64,000 bases of DNA, taken from positions 1-64,000 of the forward strand of contig NZ_SMKT01000008.1 of assembly GCF_004348735.1 (NCBI RefSeq), in the 5' to 3' direction. The notes beneath the pieces are model-generated. The model saw nothing but the letters and a program-made list of their open reading frames with translations, was not told the origin of the DNA and ran no database searches. The DNA comes from Actinomadura sp. KC06 (GTDB lineage: Bacteria; Actinomycetota; Actinomycetes; Streptosporangiales; Streptosporangiaceae). Below are positions 48,900 to 57,803 of this stretch, piece by piece (positions within the stretch are counted from its first letter, which is position 1; each line of letters starts with the position of its first letter). The position numbers were made by a program, and so were the translations under genes.

Positions 48900-50153
48900 A
48901 TGACCAGAGACATCGGCGGGGCGTTCAGGCGCAGCGCGCACGCGACCGGACAGCTGGCGGGCGGGCTGCGCACCGCCGTGCCCGCGCTGCTCGGGCTCGC
49001 TCCGCTGGCGGCGTTCCTCGTCCTGATCGTCCTCGTGCTGCCGTGGCTGCCGACCGCGGTGAAGCCGCTGCGCGCGCTCGCGAACGTCGAACGGCGCCGG
49101 GCGGGCCGGATCCTCGGCCGCGAGATCCCCGAGCCGTACGGGCCGATGCGCGGGGAGGGCGCGAGCGAGGCGCGCCGCCTCGTCCGGTCGCCGGACACGT
49201 GGCGGGACGCCGCCTGGATGGCCGCGCACGGGCTCACCGGCCTGCAGGCCGCCGTGCTCGCGGTGATGATCTGGCCGGCGATCCCGTACACGCTGTCGCT
49301 GCCGCTGTGGTGGTGGGCCGCGCCCGAGGGGTCCACGTCGGCGTTCATCGTCCTGGACGGCTGGCCGAAGGCGCTGACGATGCCGTTACTCCAGGGCGCC
49401 TTCGACCTCGCCGTCCTGCTGTGGCTGGTGCCGCGGCTCGCCCGCTGGCAGGCCCGGCTCGCCGAGGCGCTCCTGCGCCCCACGCGCCGCAGCAGCCTCG
49501 CCGAACGGGTCGAGGAGCTCGCCGAGACCCGCGCCGAGGCGCTGGAGGCGCACGGCGCCGAGCTGCGCCGCATCGAGCGCGACCTGCACGACGGGACGCA
49601 GGCCCAGCTCGTCGCCGCCGCGCTGCGCCTCGGGCTCGCCGACCGCCGCTTCGACGCCGACCCCGATGCGGCCCGCGCGCTGTTCCTGCAGGCCAGGGGC
49701 GGCATCGAGGAGGCGCTCGCCCAGCTGCGGACGGTGATCCGCGGCATCTACCCGCCGATCCTGTCCGACCGGGGCCTCGCCGGGGCGCTGCGCGCGCTCG
49801 CCGCCGCCGCGCCGATCCCCATCGAGCTGGACGTGGGCGACGGCGCCGCCTCCGATGCGGACGGCCGCGCACCGGCCGCCGTCGAGGCCGCCGCCTACTT
49901 CGTCGTCGCCGAGGCCCTCACCAACATCGCCAAGCACAGCGGCGCCCGCCACGGGCGGGTCACGGTCCGCCGCGAACCCGACCGGCTGACGATCACCGTG
50001 CGGGATGATGGCAAGGGCGGCGCCGACCCGGACCGCGGCAGCGGCCTCGCCGGGATCCGCCGCCGGGTGGCGGCGCTCGACGGCGCCACCCGCATCGACA
50101 GCCCCGACGGGGAAGGGACGACGCTCGAAGTGGACCTGCCGTGCGGATCGTGA
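48900..50153 (+). CDS. NarL-system sensor histidine kinase
   Basis: A membrane kinase of 417 residues. Four hydrophobic segments (~28-50, ~102-125, ~130-150, ~160-180) form a sensor domain of the PspC/DUF1707-less actinobacterial type. The HisKA_3 helix carries ELRRIERDLHDGTQAQLVAA, with the phospho-His in RDLHDG; the HATPase has VVAEALTNIAKHSGARHGRV and VRDDGKGGADPDRGSGLAGI. GCGAGGGGAC precedes the ATG. Its end overlaps the response regulator by 13 bases, so the two are coupled. Likely senses a peptide or envelope stress relieved by the divergent exporter. Confidence 0.92.
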   Translation: MTRDIGGAFRRSAHATGQLAGGLRTAVPALLGLAPLAAFLVLIVLVLPWLPTAVKPLRALANVERRRAGRILGREIPEPYGPMRGEGASEARRLVRSPDTWRDAAWMAAHGLTGLQAAVLAVMIWPAIPYTLSLPLWWWAAPEGSTSAFIVLDGWPKALTMPLLQGAFDLAVLLWLVPRLARWQARLAEALLRPTRRSSLAERVEELAETRAEALEAHGAELRRIERDLHDGTQAQLVAAALRLGLADRRFDADPDAARALFLQARGGIEEALAQLRTVIRGIYPPILSDRGLAGALRALAAAAPIPIELDVGDGAASDADGRAPAAVEAAAYFVVAEALTNIAKHSGARHGRVTVRREPDRLTITVRDDGKGGADPDRGSGLAGIRRRVAALDGATRIDSPDGEGTTLEVDLPCGS

Positions 50154-50779
50154 TCGCCGAGGACAACGTGCTGCTCCGCGAGGGCCTCGTCCTGCTGCTC
50201 ACCTCGGACGGCCACGAGGTGGTCGCCGTCGCGGGCAGCGGGCCCGACGTGCTGCCCGCGCTGCTGGAGCACCGCCCGGACGCGGCCGTCCTCGACGTGC
50301 GGCTGCCGCCCGGGTTCCGGGACGAGGGCCTGCGCGCCGCCGTCGAGGCCCGCAAGCGGCTGCCCGGCCTGCCCGTCCTCGTGCTGTCGCAGTACGTCGA
50401 GGAGACCTACGCCGCCGAGCTGCTCGCGGGCGGCGCCGAAGGCGTCGGCTACCTGCTCAAGGACCGGGTGAGCCGCGTCGGCGAGTTCCTCGACGCCCTG
50501 GCCCGCGTCGCCGCCGGGGGCACCGCGCTCGACCCCGAGGTCGTGTCGCAGCTGATGGCGTCCCGGCACGATCCGCTCCAGGCACTCACGCCCCGCGAGC
50601 GCGAGGTGCTCGGCCTGATGGCCCAGGGCCTCGACAACGCCACCATCGCGACGACGCTGGTGATCACCGAGCGGTCCGTCAGCAAGCACATCGGCGCGGT
50701 GTTCGCCAAGCTCGGCCTCCCGCCCAGCGACAGCGGCCACCGCCGCGTCCTGGCCGTCCTGGCGTATCTGAACTCGTGA
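50141..50779 (+). CDS. NarL/LuxR-type response regulator
   Basis: The 212-residue regulator has a receiver (acidic pocket AEDN, phospho-acceptor Asp52 in VLDVRLPP, Thr/Ser-type LVLSQY, Lys in YLLKDRV) and a C-terminal LuxR helix-turn-helix (LTPREREVLGLMAQGLDNAT... ITERSVSKHIGAVFAKLGLP). It is activated by the coupled kinase and probably binds the palindrome in front of the exporter and kinase genes. The GTG start lies within the kinase 3' end. Confidence 0.94.
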   Translation: MRIVIAEDNVLLREGLVLLLTSDGHEVVAVAGSGPDVLPALLEHRPDAAVLDVRLPPGFRDEGLRAAVEARKRLPGLPVLVLSQYVEETYAAELLAGGAEGVGYLLKDRVSRVGEFLDALARVAAGGTALDPEVVSQLMASRHDPLQALTPREREVLGLMAQGLDNATIATTLVITERSVSKHIGAVFAKLGLPPSDSGHRRVLAVLAYLNS

Positions 50780-51231
50780 CCGAGGCCCCCCGGGTCCGGC
50801 GGGCGGTGCGGGCCCTGCTGCTGGACGGTGACGCGCTGGTCCTGCTGCGCCGCACGCGCCCGGGACGTCCCGTGTACTGGACGACCCCCGGCGGCAAGAT
50901 CGAACCCACGGACGCGAGCCCCGAGGCGGCCCTGCGGCGCGAGCTGGACGAGGAGCTCGGCGCCACCGCCGGGCCCGTCCGCCAGGTCTTCGCCTGCGGC
51001 GAGCAGAGCCCCGGCCTGCACCGCCTCAACACCTTCTACGTGTGCCGCCTGGCCACGATGGACCTGTCCCGGAGGCACGGCCCCGAGTTCGACGACCCCG
51101 CCAACGGCCGCTACGACGTCGACCTCGTCCCCTGCGCGCCCGGCGAGCTGGCGTCCATCACCCTCATCCCGGAGATGCTCGCCGCCTACCTCCACGACCA
51201 CGCCGCCGACCTCCTCGGGCTCGTCCCCTAG
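50776..51231 (+). CDS. NUDIX hydrolase
   Basis: The 151-residue protein hydrolyses a nucleoside diphosphate linked to another moiety. The NUDIX box is GGKIEPTDASPEAALRRELD followed by EELG. The first Glu of Gx5E is replaced by Thr/Asp and the spacing to REL is one residue longer than consensus, while the metal-binding RELxEE core is intact. YVCRLATMDLSRRHGPEF lies behind. The GTG start overlaps the response-regulator stop (GTGA), but a functional link to the two-component system is not evident. Confidence 0.88.
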   Translation: MTEAPRVRRAVRALLLDGDALVLLRRTRPGRPVYWTTPGGKIEPTDASPEAALRRELDEELGATAGPVRQVFACGEQSPGLHRLNTFYVCRLATMDLSRRHGPEFDDPANGRYDVDLVPCAPGELASITLIPEMLAAYLHDHAADLLGLVP

Positions 51232-51240
51232 AGGAGCCCG

Positions 51241-51912
51241 TCAGGGGCGGCGGGCCAGGCCGTCCAGGATGTAGTCCAGGCCCTGCGCGAAGGCGGCGTC
51301 CCAGTCGTCGCCCCGCAGATGCCCGTGCGCGGCGAGCGCCGGGTATCGGTCGCGGTTGCGGGCGAGATGCTCGGCCGTCCGCTTCGCCGCCGGCTCTTCG
51401 CCGCCCTGGCCGTCGCCTTGGCCGCCGATCTGCATGAGCGCCGAGCCGATGACGTAATTGGCGACCGCGTACGCTGCAGCGGCGAGTTCCCGCCCGGTCA
51501 TTCCTGTGCCTGCCAGCGTGGCGTACAGGAAGTCGGTGCGGGCCAGGACGTTGGGGCCGAGAAGCGGGCGTCCGCCGAGAATCGACGCCGACCAGGGATG
51601 GTCGAGCATCGCGCGCCGCCAGCCGGACATCAGCGCGACGACGTCGGCCCGCCAGTCCTCTCCCGCGCCGGGGATCGGGACGTCGCCGAAGACGGCGTCG
51701 AGAGCCAGCTCCAGCACGTCGTCCTTCGTCTCGACATGCCAGTACAGCGTCGTGGACCCGGTGTCCAGGCGCTCGGCGAGGCGCCGCATCGTCAGCCGTC
51801 CGGCGCCCTCCTCGTCCAGCAGCGCCACGGCCTCCGCGACGATCCGCTCGCGGGTCAGGGGCGGCGCCTCCCGGCGGGGACGGTCCTTCCGCAGCCACAC
51901 GCTCTCGGTCAT
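51241..51912 (-). CDS. TetR family regulator with TetR_C-type domain
   Basis: The 223-residue repressor has its helix-turn-helix at ~20-65 (LTRERIVAEAVALLDEEGAG, TMRRLAERLDTGSTTLYWHV, then ETKDDVLELALD). The ligand domain (~75-220) resembles tetracycline-repressor-like TetR_C proteins. The ATG giving MTESVW follows CTGAGGCGC, and TACTAGCCT lies at promoter distance. It is divergent from the ABC-F gene and separated from it by a 76-bp gap with a 13-bp palindrome, so it probably represses that gene. Confidence 0.9.
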   Translation of the reverse strand: MTESVWLRKDRPRREAPPLTRERIVAEAVALLDEEGAGRLTMRRLAERLDTGSTTLYWHVETKDDVLELALDAVFGDVPIPGAGEDWRADVVALMSGWRRAMLDHPWSASILGGRPLLGPNVLARTDFLYATLAGTGMTGRELAAAAYAVANYVIGSALMQIGGQGDGQGGEEPAAKRTAEHLARNRDRYPALAAHGHLRGDDWDAAFAQGLDYILDGLARRP

Positions 51913-51953
51913 GCGCCTCAGGCTAGTACATTGGACGGGTACCAGATCAACGA

Positions 51954-51966
51954 TCGAGTCACTCGA
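51954..51966. promoter_or_regulatory. Candidate operator between tetR and the ABC-F gene
   Basis: TCGAGT-C-ACTCGA is a perfect 13-bp palindrome, 22 bases before the ABC-F start codon and 42 bases before the TetR start. It would suit a TetR dimer controlling both genes. Confidence 0.5.
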
Positions 51967-51988
51967 ACAGCGTACGAGCAGGAGTGCC

Positions 51989-53584
51989 ATGGCGCATATC
52001 GAGGTGAGCCGCCTGACCTACGCGCCGCCCGGCGGACGGCTCCTGCTGGACGACGTCTCGTTCCGCGTCGGAGCCGGAGCCAAGGCGGCGCTGGTCGGCC
52101 CGAACGGCGCCGGGAAGACCACGCTGCTGCGCCTGATCGCGGGCGATCTCCGGCCGTCGGACGGCGTCGTGACGAGTTCCGGCGGCCTCGGCGTCATGCG
52201 CCAGTTCATCGGCGGCATCCGCGACGGCCGCACCGTCCACGACCTGCTGCTCTCGGTGGCGCCCGAGCGTGTGCGGGAGGCGGCCGGCGAGCTGGCCGAG
52301 GCAGAGTCCGCCCTGGACGAGAGCGAGCAGAGCCAACTCGCCTACGCCCAGGCCATCACCGCCTACACGGACGCGGGCGGCTACGACATCGAGATCGTCT
52401 GGGACACCTGCACGACGGCCGCGCTGTCCCTCCGCTTCGACGAGGCGAAGACCCGGCCGGTGACGACGCTTTCGGGCGGTGAGCAGAAACGCCTCGTCCT
52501 GGAGGCCCTCCTGCGCGGCCCGGACGAGGTCCTCCTCCTGGACGAGCCCGACAATTACCTGGACGTGCCCGGCAAGGAATGGCTGGCCGAGAAACTCCGC
52601 GGCGCGAACAAGACCGTCCTGCTCGTCTCCCACGACCGGCAATTGCTCGCCGACACGGCCGACCGGATCGTCACGGTGGAATCACGCGACGTCTGGGTCC
52701 ACGGCGGCGGGTTCGCGGGCTACGCGCAGGCCCGCCGCGACCGCACCGAGCGCCTTCACGAGCTGCGCCGCCGCTGGGACGACGAGCACGCCCGCCTCAA
52801 ACGGCTCGTCCACACGCTCCGCCAGCGCGCCACCAACAATGACGCGGTCGCCTCGTCCTGTCAGGCCGCTCGCACCCGGTTGCAGCGCTTCGAGGAAGCG
52901 GGGCCGCCGCAGAGCGCCCCCAAGGAACAGAACGTGCGAATGCGCCTTCGAGGCGGGCGCACCGGAAAACGTGCCCTGATCTGCGAGTCGCTGGAACTGG
53001 CCGGGCTGACGCGTCCTTTCGACCTCGAAGTCTGGTACGGCGAGCGCGTCGCAGTTCTGGGCTCGAACGGTTCGGGCAAGTCGACATTTCTGCGCCTGCT
53101 CGCCGGTGACGACATTCCTCACGAAGGCGTTCACCGGCTGGGGGCTCGGGTCGTCCCGGGCCATTTCGTCCAGACGCATGCGCGCCCCGATCTGCAAGGC
53201 CGCTCGCCCGCGCAGATCCTCATGTCGGAGAACGCGCTGACCCGCAACGACGCGATGGCGGCGCTCGCCCGCTACGAGCTGGCTCCCGCGGGCTCCCGCC
53301 CGTTCGAGACCCTGTCGGGAGGCCAGCAGGCCCGGCTGCAGATACTCCTGCTGGAACTGTCGGGCGCGACCCTGCTGCTCCTGGACGAGCCGACCGACAA
53401 CCTCGACCTGGCCAGTGCCGAGGCGTTGCAGGAGGGTCTGGCGTCCTATTCGGGCACCGTCCTGGCGGTGACCCACGACCGCTGGTTCGCCGCCGACTTC
53501 GACCGCTATCTCGCCTTCGGTACCGACGGCGAGGTCCGCGAGTCTGACACCCCGATCTGGCGCGCCGACATGGCCGGATTGTGA
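51989..53584 (+). CDS. ABC-F ATPase (ribosome-protection type)
   Basis: The 531-residue protein has two ABC domains and no membrane segment, the ABC-F layout. First: LVGPNGAGKTTLLRLIAGDL (~35), TLSGGEQKRLVLEALL (~170), LLLDEPDNYLDVPGKEW (~195). Second: VLGSNGSGKSTFLRLLAGDD (~357), TLSGGQQARLQILLLEL (~438), LLLLDEPTDNLDLASAE. The P-site-tRNA interaction linker (~245-300) is Arg-rich. ABC-F proteins act on the ribosome; some displace antibiotics, others tune translation, and sequence alone does not decide. GCAGGAG precedes the ATG. Likely controlled by the divergent TetR. Confidence 0.9.
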   Translation: MAHIEVSRLTYAPPGGRLLLDDVSFRVGAGAKAALVGPNGAGKTTLLRLIAGDLRPSDGVVTSSGGLGVMRQFIGGIRDGRTVHDLLLSVAPERVREAAGELAEAESALDESEQSQLAYAQAITAYTDAGGYDIEIVWDTCTTAALSLRFDEAKTRPVTTLSGGEQKRLVLEALLRGPDEVLLLDEPDNYLDVPGKEWLAEKLRGANKTVLLVSHDRQLLADTADRIVTVESRDVWVHGGGFAGYAQARRDRTERLHELRRRWDDEHARLKRLVHTLRQRATNNDAVASSCQAARTRLQRFEEAGPPQSAPKEQNVRMRLRGGRTGKRALICESLELAGLTRPFDLEVWYGERVAVLGSNGSGKSTFLRLLAGDDIPHEGVHRLGARVVPGHFVQTHARPDLQGRSPAQILMSENALTRNDAMAALARYELAPAGSRPFETLSGGQQARLQILLLELSGATLLLLDEPTDNLDLASAEALQEGLASYSGTVLAVTHDRWFAADFDRYLAFGTDGEVRESDTPIWRADMAGL

Positions 53585-53613
53585 TAGCGGACGGAAGGAA
53601 CGGTATTTGATCG

Positions 53614-53629
53614 TCCCTCCTCGGAGGGA
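53614..53629 (+). terminator. Short hairpin behind the ABC-F gene
   Basis: TCCCTCC-TC-GGAGGGA forms a 5-7-bp stem with a tight loop in the 75-bp gap between the ABC-F stop and the hydrolase start. It may end the ABC-F transcript or lie in the leader of the catabolic gene; the evidence is weak. Confidence 0.35.
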
Positions 53630-53659
53630 GAGGCTTGGCCTGACCGCGAGGGGGACGAT

Positions 53660-54523
53660 GTGGGCGACTGGCCGGACAGCGAGCTGAGCGACGAGGAACT
53701 CGACGTCGCGTACAACGTGCGGCGGAAGGCCGGGAAGGAGCTGCTGGAACGGCATCTCGCCCGGTACCGCGCCGAGTCGGAGCAGGCCGTCGCGGGCCTC
53801 CCCGGGCATCCCGGAGTCGTCTACGACGAGGCGAGCGGTGAGCGGCTGGACGTCTGGGGCGCCGACGGCAACGGCCTCAGACCGGTCTTCATCTTCTTCC
53901 ACGGCGGATACTGGTTCGCGCTTTCGCGGCAAGACTCGTCGTTCATGGCGCGGATGCTCCACGAGCAGGGCATCGCGACCGTCGTCCCCGATTACACGCT
54001 CGCCCCGAAGGCGACGCTGGAGGAGATCGTCCGGCAGGCGCGGGCGGCGGTCGCGTGGGTGCATCGGCACGGGCGCGAGCACGGGCTCGACCCGGAGCGG
54101 ATCGTGGTCGGCGGGAGCTCGGCGGGCGGGCACCTGGCCGGGATGACGATGGCCGGACGCTGGCAGGAGCGGTTCGGGCTCCCCGAGGACGTCGTGAAGG
54201 CGGCGATGCCGGTCAGCGGGCTGTTCGACATCCGCCCGATCACCCGCATCTACGTGAACGACTACCTGCGGCTGGACGAGGAGCGGGCGGCGGCGCTGAG
54301 CCCCGCCCTACTGCCCGCCGACCGGCGGTGTCCCGCCGTGTTCGCGGTCGCGGAGAACGACGGCGCCGGGTTCCTGGCGCAGTCCCGGCGGTTCCAGCCG
54401 CAGTGGGACGCAGGCGACCTGATCATCGTCCCGGACCGCGACCATTTCGACGTCGTCCTCGACCTGGGAGACGCGGAGACGGTGCTCGGCGGGAGGCTGG
54501 TCGATCTCGTCCGGTCCGTGTGA
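53660..54523 (+). CDS. Kynurenine formamidase-like alpha/beta hydrolase
   Basis: The 287-residue hydrolase should release formate from N-formylkynurenine. It has the HGGxW oxyanion motif characteristic of arylformamidases (FIFFHGGYWFALSRQDSSF, ~76-94), nucleophile Ser in VVGGSSAGGHLAG (~155), Asp in AVAENDGAGF (~235) and His in VPDRDHFDVV (~263). General carboxylesterases share the fold, but the neighbouring kynureninase and 3-hydroxyanthranilate genes favour the kynurenine role. GTG start follows GAGGGGGAC. Convergent with the LysR gene, stop codons adjacent. Confidence 0.8.
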   Translation: MGDWPDSELSDEELDVAYNVRRKAGKELLERHLARYRAESEQAVAGLPGHPGVVYDEASGERLDVWGADGNGLRPVFIFFHGGYWFALSRQDSSFMARMLHEQGIATVVPDYTLAPKATLEEIVRQARAAVAWVHRHGREHGLDPERIVVGGSSAGGHLAGMTMAGRWQERFGLPEDVVKAAMPVSGLFDIRPITRIYVNDYLRLDEERAAALSPALLPADRRCPAVFAVAENDGAGFLAQSRRFQPQWDAGDLIIVPDRDHFDVVLDLGDAETVLGGRLVDLVRSV

Positions 54524-55459
54524 TCAGGTCACCGCGCCGGCGATCTCGGCGGCCTCGTGCCGGAGGTGGTCGAGCATCAGCCGGGCCGACGGCGTCGGGG
54601 CGCGGTGCGCGGGAAGGGTGACGCCCACCTGGCGGCGGACGGTCTCCAGCGGCACGGGCAGCGGCGCGATGTCGGCGTCGGTCCGGGCCACCAGCTCGGG
54701 CAGCGCGGCGATCATGTCGGTGTCGCGGACGAGCGTCCGGACGGTCAGCACCGAGGTGCACTCGACCAGGTTGTCCGGCAGGACGAGCCCCTCTGCTCGG
54801 AAGACCTGCTCCAGCTCGGTGCGCAGGGCCGTCTGCTCCAGCGGCAGCACCCACGGGTAGTCGAGCAGGTCGGCCAGGCCGAGGTCCCGCCGGTCGCGGG
54901 CCGGGTGGCCGCGGCGGGCGACGAGCCGGACGGGCTCGCCGTAGAGGGTGATCTGGCGGAGCCCGCGCAGGTCGCCGATCGGGTTGAGGCGGCCGAGGAT
55001 CAGGTCGATCTCGCCGTCGAGCAGGCGCGGGACCTGGGCGTCGAACGTGGCCTCCCGGACGATCACCGTGATGCCGGGGCGGTCCCGTTTCAGGGCGGCG
55101 ATCGCGCGCGGCAGCAGCACGTTGGACCCGGCGAGGAGCGTTCCGATGGTGACGGTGCCGACCTCGCCGTCCGCGAGGCCGGTGATGCGCTCGCCCGCGC
55201 GGCGCAGCTCGGCGAGGACGGCGCGGGCGTGCTCGACGAAGGCGTCCCCGAACATCGTCGGCGTCACGCCGCGCGGGCCACGGGTGAACAGCTCCACGCC
55301 GAGGATGTTCTCCACCTCGCGGAGGCTGCGCGTCACGGCGGGCTGCGCGAGGTGGAGGTGCTCGGCGGCCCGCAGGACGCTGCCCTGGTCGGCGATGGCG
55401 ACGACGAGGACCAGGTGGCGGAGCTTCAGCCGTCCGTTCAGCAGGTCGATCGCGCGCAT
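54524..55459 (-). CDS. LysR family regulator of the kynurenine/meta-cleavage cluster
   Basis: The 311-residue regulator has an N-terminal winged helix (~10-70: LKLRHLVLVVAIADQGSVLR, AEHLHLAQPAVTRSLREVEN) and a two-lobed effector domain (~95-300: VGTVTIGTLLAGSNVLLPRA, IDLILGRLNPIGDLRGL). The effector domain resembles the GbpR/PcaQ branch that controls aromatic degradation. It is divergent from the dehydrogenase that heads the catabolic operon; a perfect CTATCAC-N6-GTGATAG palindrome lies 9 bases upstream of its start. A pathway intermediate such as kynurenine or aminomuconate is the likely inducer. Confidence 0.92.
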   Translation of the reverse strand: MRAIDLLNGRLKLRHLVLVVAIADQGSVLRAAEHLHLAQPAVTRSLREVENILGVELFTRGPRGVTPTMFGDAFVEHARAVLAELRRAGERITGLADGEVGTVTIGTLLAGSNVLLPRAIAALKRDRPGITVIVREATFDAQVPRLLDGEIDLILGRLNPIGDLRGLRQITLYGEPVRLVARRGHPARDRRDLGLADLLDYPWVLPLEQTALRTELEQVFRAEGLVLPDNLVECTSVLTVRTLVRDTDMIAALPELVARTDADIAPLPVPLETVRRQVGVTLPAHRAPTPSARLMLDHLRHEAAEIAGAVT

Positions 55460-55468
55460 GCCGCCTTA

Positions 55469-55488
55469 CTATCACAGTCCCGTGATAG
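55469..55488. promoter_or_regulatory. LysR operator of the catabolic operon
   Basis: CTATCAC-AGTCCC-GTGATAG is a perfect interrupted palindrome with 7-bp arms, in the 110-bp divergent gap between lysR and the semialdehyde dehydrogenase gene. It is directly upstream of the lysR start, the usual recognition-site position for LysR autoregulation and activation of the divergent operon. Confidence 0.78.
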
Positions 55489-55569
55489 CTCCATGGTCGA
55501 TTGGTATTTGCCAGGCATAGCTTCGCGGGCAGAGGATCGAGGTGGCGGAACGTCCGCGGGAGGAGAGCG

Positions 55570-57006
55570 ATGAAGGCTGAGCACTATGTCGGCGGCGTGT
55601 TCCGTTCGGACGGGACGTCCTTCCCGCTCATCGCGCCCGCGGACGGCTCCGAGCTGGGAGCCGTCCCCGAGGCCACGCGGGAGGTCGTGGACGACGCCGT
55701 CACCGCGGCTCAGGCGGCGCTCCGCGGCCCCTGGGGGACGACGAGCGCCGAGGACCGCGCCGCCGCGCTGAGGGCCGTCGCCGACGGGATCCAGGCCCGG
55801 TTCGAGGAGTTCGTGGACGCGGAGGTCGCCGACACCGGCCGGTCCCGCGAGTTCGCCAGGACCGTCGACGTGCCGCGCGCGATCGGCAACTTCCGCTCCT
55901 ACGCCGAGCTGCTCTACGGGCGTCCCGAACGGGCCTACACGACGCAGATCCCGGGGTGGAGCGGGGGAGCGGGGGAGGCGCTCAACTACACGGTCCGCAG
56001 GCCGCTGGGCGTCGTGGCGATCATCTCCCCGTGGAACCTCCCGCTGCTGCTGTCGACGTGGAAGATCGCGCCCGCCCTCGCCTGCGGCAACGCGGTCGTG
56101 CTGAAGCCGTCCGAGGAGACGCCGTCCACCGCGACGCTGCTCGCCCGCGTGATCGACGACGCCGGGCTCCCGGACGGCGTGTTCAACCTGGTCCACGGGC
56201 ACGGCCCGGACGCGGCGGGGGAGTTCCTCACCGGACATCCGGGCGTCGACGCGATCGCGTTCACGGGCGAGTCCGCCACCGGCGCCGCGATCATGCGGAA
56301 CGCCGCCGACCACGTCACCCCCGTCTCGTTCGAGCTGGGCGGCAAGAACCCGGCGCTGGTGTTCGCCGACGCCGACCTCGACGCCGCCGTGGACGGGACC
56401 GTCCGCTCGTCGTTCACCCACTCCGGCCAGATCTGCCTGTGCACCGAGCGCGTCTACGTCGAGCGGCCGGTCTTCGACGAGTTCGTCGTCCGGCTCGGCG
56501 AGCGGGCCTCGGCCCTGGACGGCTACGGCCCGATGATCTCCGCCGGCCACCGCGACAAGGTCCTCGCCTACTACGGGCTCGCCCGCGACGAGGGCGCCAC
56601 GGTCGTCGCCGGCGGCGGGGCGCCGTCCTTCGGGGACGAGCGGGACGGCGGCTTCCACGTCGAGCCGACCGTCCTGACCGGGCTCCCCGAGACGGCCCGC
56701 GCCGTCCGCGAGGAGATCTTCGGCCCGGTCTGCCATGTCGCGCCGTTCGACACCGAGGACGAGGCGCTCGCGCTCGCCAACGACAGCCCCTACGGGCTCG
56801 CGTCCACGCTGTGGACCCGCGACCTGTCCAGGGCGCACCGGGTCGCGCCGCGCGTCGAGACCGGGATCGTCTGGGTGAACTGCTGGAACATCCGCGACCT
56901 GCGCACCCCGTTCGGCGGTGTCAAGGCGTCGGGGATCGGGCGGGAGGGGGGAGAGTACTCCTTGGACTTCTTCTCCGAGCCCGTGAACGTGTGCATCCAG
57001 ATCTGA
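55570..57006 (+). CDS. 2-aminomuconate/2-hydroxymuconate semialdehyde dehydrogenase
   Basis: An NAD-dependent aldehyde dehydrogenase of 478 residues. [20 protein letters not shown] (~147) and the KPSEETP cofactor loop (~179) are present. The catalytic Glu is in [12 protein letters not shown] (~257), and the nucleophile is in [14 protein letters not shown] (~288). The C-terminal [17 protein letters not shown] matches semialdehyde dehydrogenases of meta-cleavage pathways. In this cluster it should oxidise 2-aminomuconate 6-semialdehyde to 2-aminomuconate. ATG follows GGGAGGAGAG; the frame is open upstream but without a start signal. First gene of the operon, divergent from lysR. Confidence 0.9.
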   Translation: MKAEHYVGGVFRSDGTSFPLIAPADGSELGAVPEATREVVDDAVTAAQAALRGPWGTTSAEDRAAALRAVADGIQARFEEFVDAEVADTGRSREFARTVDVPRAIGNFRSYAELLYGRPERAYTTQIPGWSGGAGEALNYTVRRPLGVVAIISPWNLPLLLSTWKIAPALACGNAVVLKPSEETPSTATLLARVIDDAGLPDGVFNLVHGHGPDAAGEFLTGHPGVDAIAFTGESATGAAIMRNAADHVTPVSFELGGKNPALVFADADLDAAVDGTVRSSFTHSGQICLCTERVYVERPVFDEFVVRLGERASALDGYGPMISAGHRDKVLAYYGLARDEGATVVAGGGAPSFGDERDGGFHVEPTVLTGLPETARAVREEIFGPVCHVAPFDTEDEALALANDSPYGLASTLWTRDLSRAHRVAPRVETGIVWVNCWNIRDLRTPFGGVKASGIGREGGEYSLDFFSEPVNVCIQI

Positions 57007-57017
57007 AGGCGAGCCCA

Positions 57018-57803
57018 GTGACAACGAACATCGACGCCGCGGCCGAGCGGCTCCTCGACGCCTACGCGTCCGGCGTGCCGTGCGCGCCCGTCCGCGACCT
57101 GATCACGACGGCGGACGACGGGTACGCCGTCCAGGACCGGCTGACCGGGCGCTGGCTCGGCGAAGGACGCCGGCTCGCCGGACGCAAGATCGGCCTGACG
57201 TCGCGGGCCGTCCAGGAGCAGCTCGGCGTGGACAGCCCCGACTTCGGCATGCTGTTCGCCGACATGGCCGTCCCGGACGGGGCGGAGATCCCCGCGGGCG
57301 CCGTGCTGCAGCCGCGGGCGGAGGCTGAGGTCGCGCTCGTGCTGGAGCACGACCTCGTCCACGAGCGGCACACCGTCGCCGACGTGATCCGCGCGACCGC
57401 GTTCGCGCTGCCCGCCATCGAGGTCGTCGGCAGCCGCGTCCGCGACTGGGACATCACGCTCGCCGACACCGTCGCCGACAACGCCTCGTCCGGCCTGTAC
57501 GTGCTGGGCGGCCGCCCGGTCCCGCTCAAGGACGTCGACCTGCGCCTGTGCGGGATGGTGGTGGAGCGCCGCGGCGAGCAGGTCTCGACCGGCACCGGCG
57601 CCGCCTGCCTCGGCCATCCGCTGAACGCGGCGCTGTGGCTCGCCGACACGCTCGTCCGCGTCGGGCGCCCGCTGCGCGCGGGCGACACGGTCCTGACCGG
57701 CGCGCTCGGCCCGGTCGTCCCGGCCGCGCCCGGCGACGTGTTCGAGGCCCGCATCGACGGCCTCGGCGACGTCCGCGCCGCCTTCGGCAAGGAGCAGGGC
57801 TGA
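57018..57803 (+). CDS. 2-oxopent-4-enoate hydratase (2-keto-4-pentenoate hydratase)
   Basis: This FAH-superfamily enzyme (261 residues) adds water to 2-oxopent-4-enoate to give 4-hydroxy-2-oxovalerate. Family segments: [20 protein letters not shown] (~55-75), metal-binding acids in [13 protein letters not shown] (E-x-E, ~102), [20 protein letters not shown] (~134), and [11 protein letters not shown] with [14 protein letters not shown] (~205). It resembles MhpD/DmpE/XylJ. GTG start 12 bases behind the dehydrogenase. Its stop overlaps the decarboxylase start (TGATG); the two enzymes normally form a complex. Confidence 0.9.
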   Translation: MTTNIDAAAERLLDAYASGVPCAPVRDLITTADDGYAVQDRLTGRWLGEGRRLAGRKIGLTSRAVQEQLGVDSPDFGMLFADMAVPDGAEIPAGAVLQPRAEAEVALVLEHDLVHERHTVADVIRATAFALPAIEVVGSRVRDWDITLADTVADNASSGLYVLGGRPVPLKDVDLRLCGMVVERRGEQVSTGTGAACLGHPLNAALWLADTLVRVGRPLRAGDTVLTGALGPVVPAAPGDVFEARIDGLGDVRAAFGKEQG

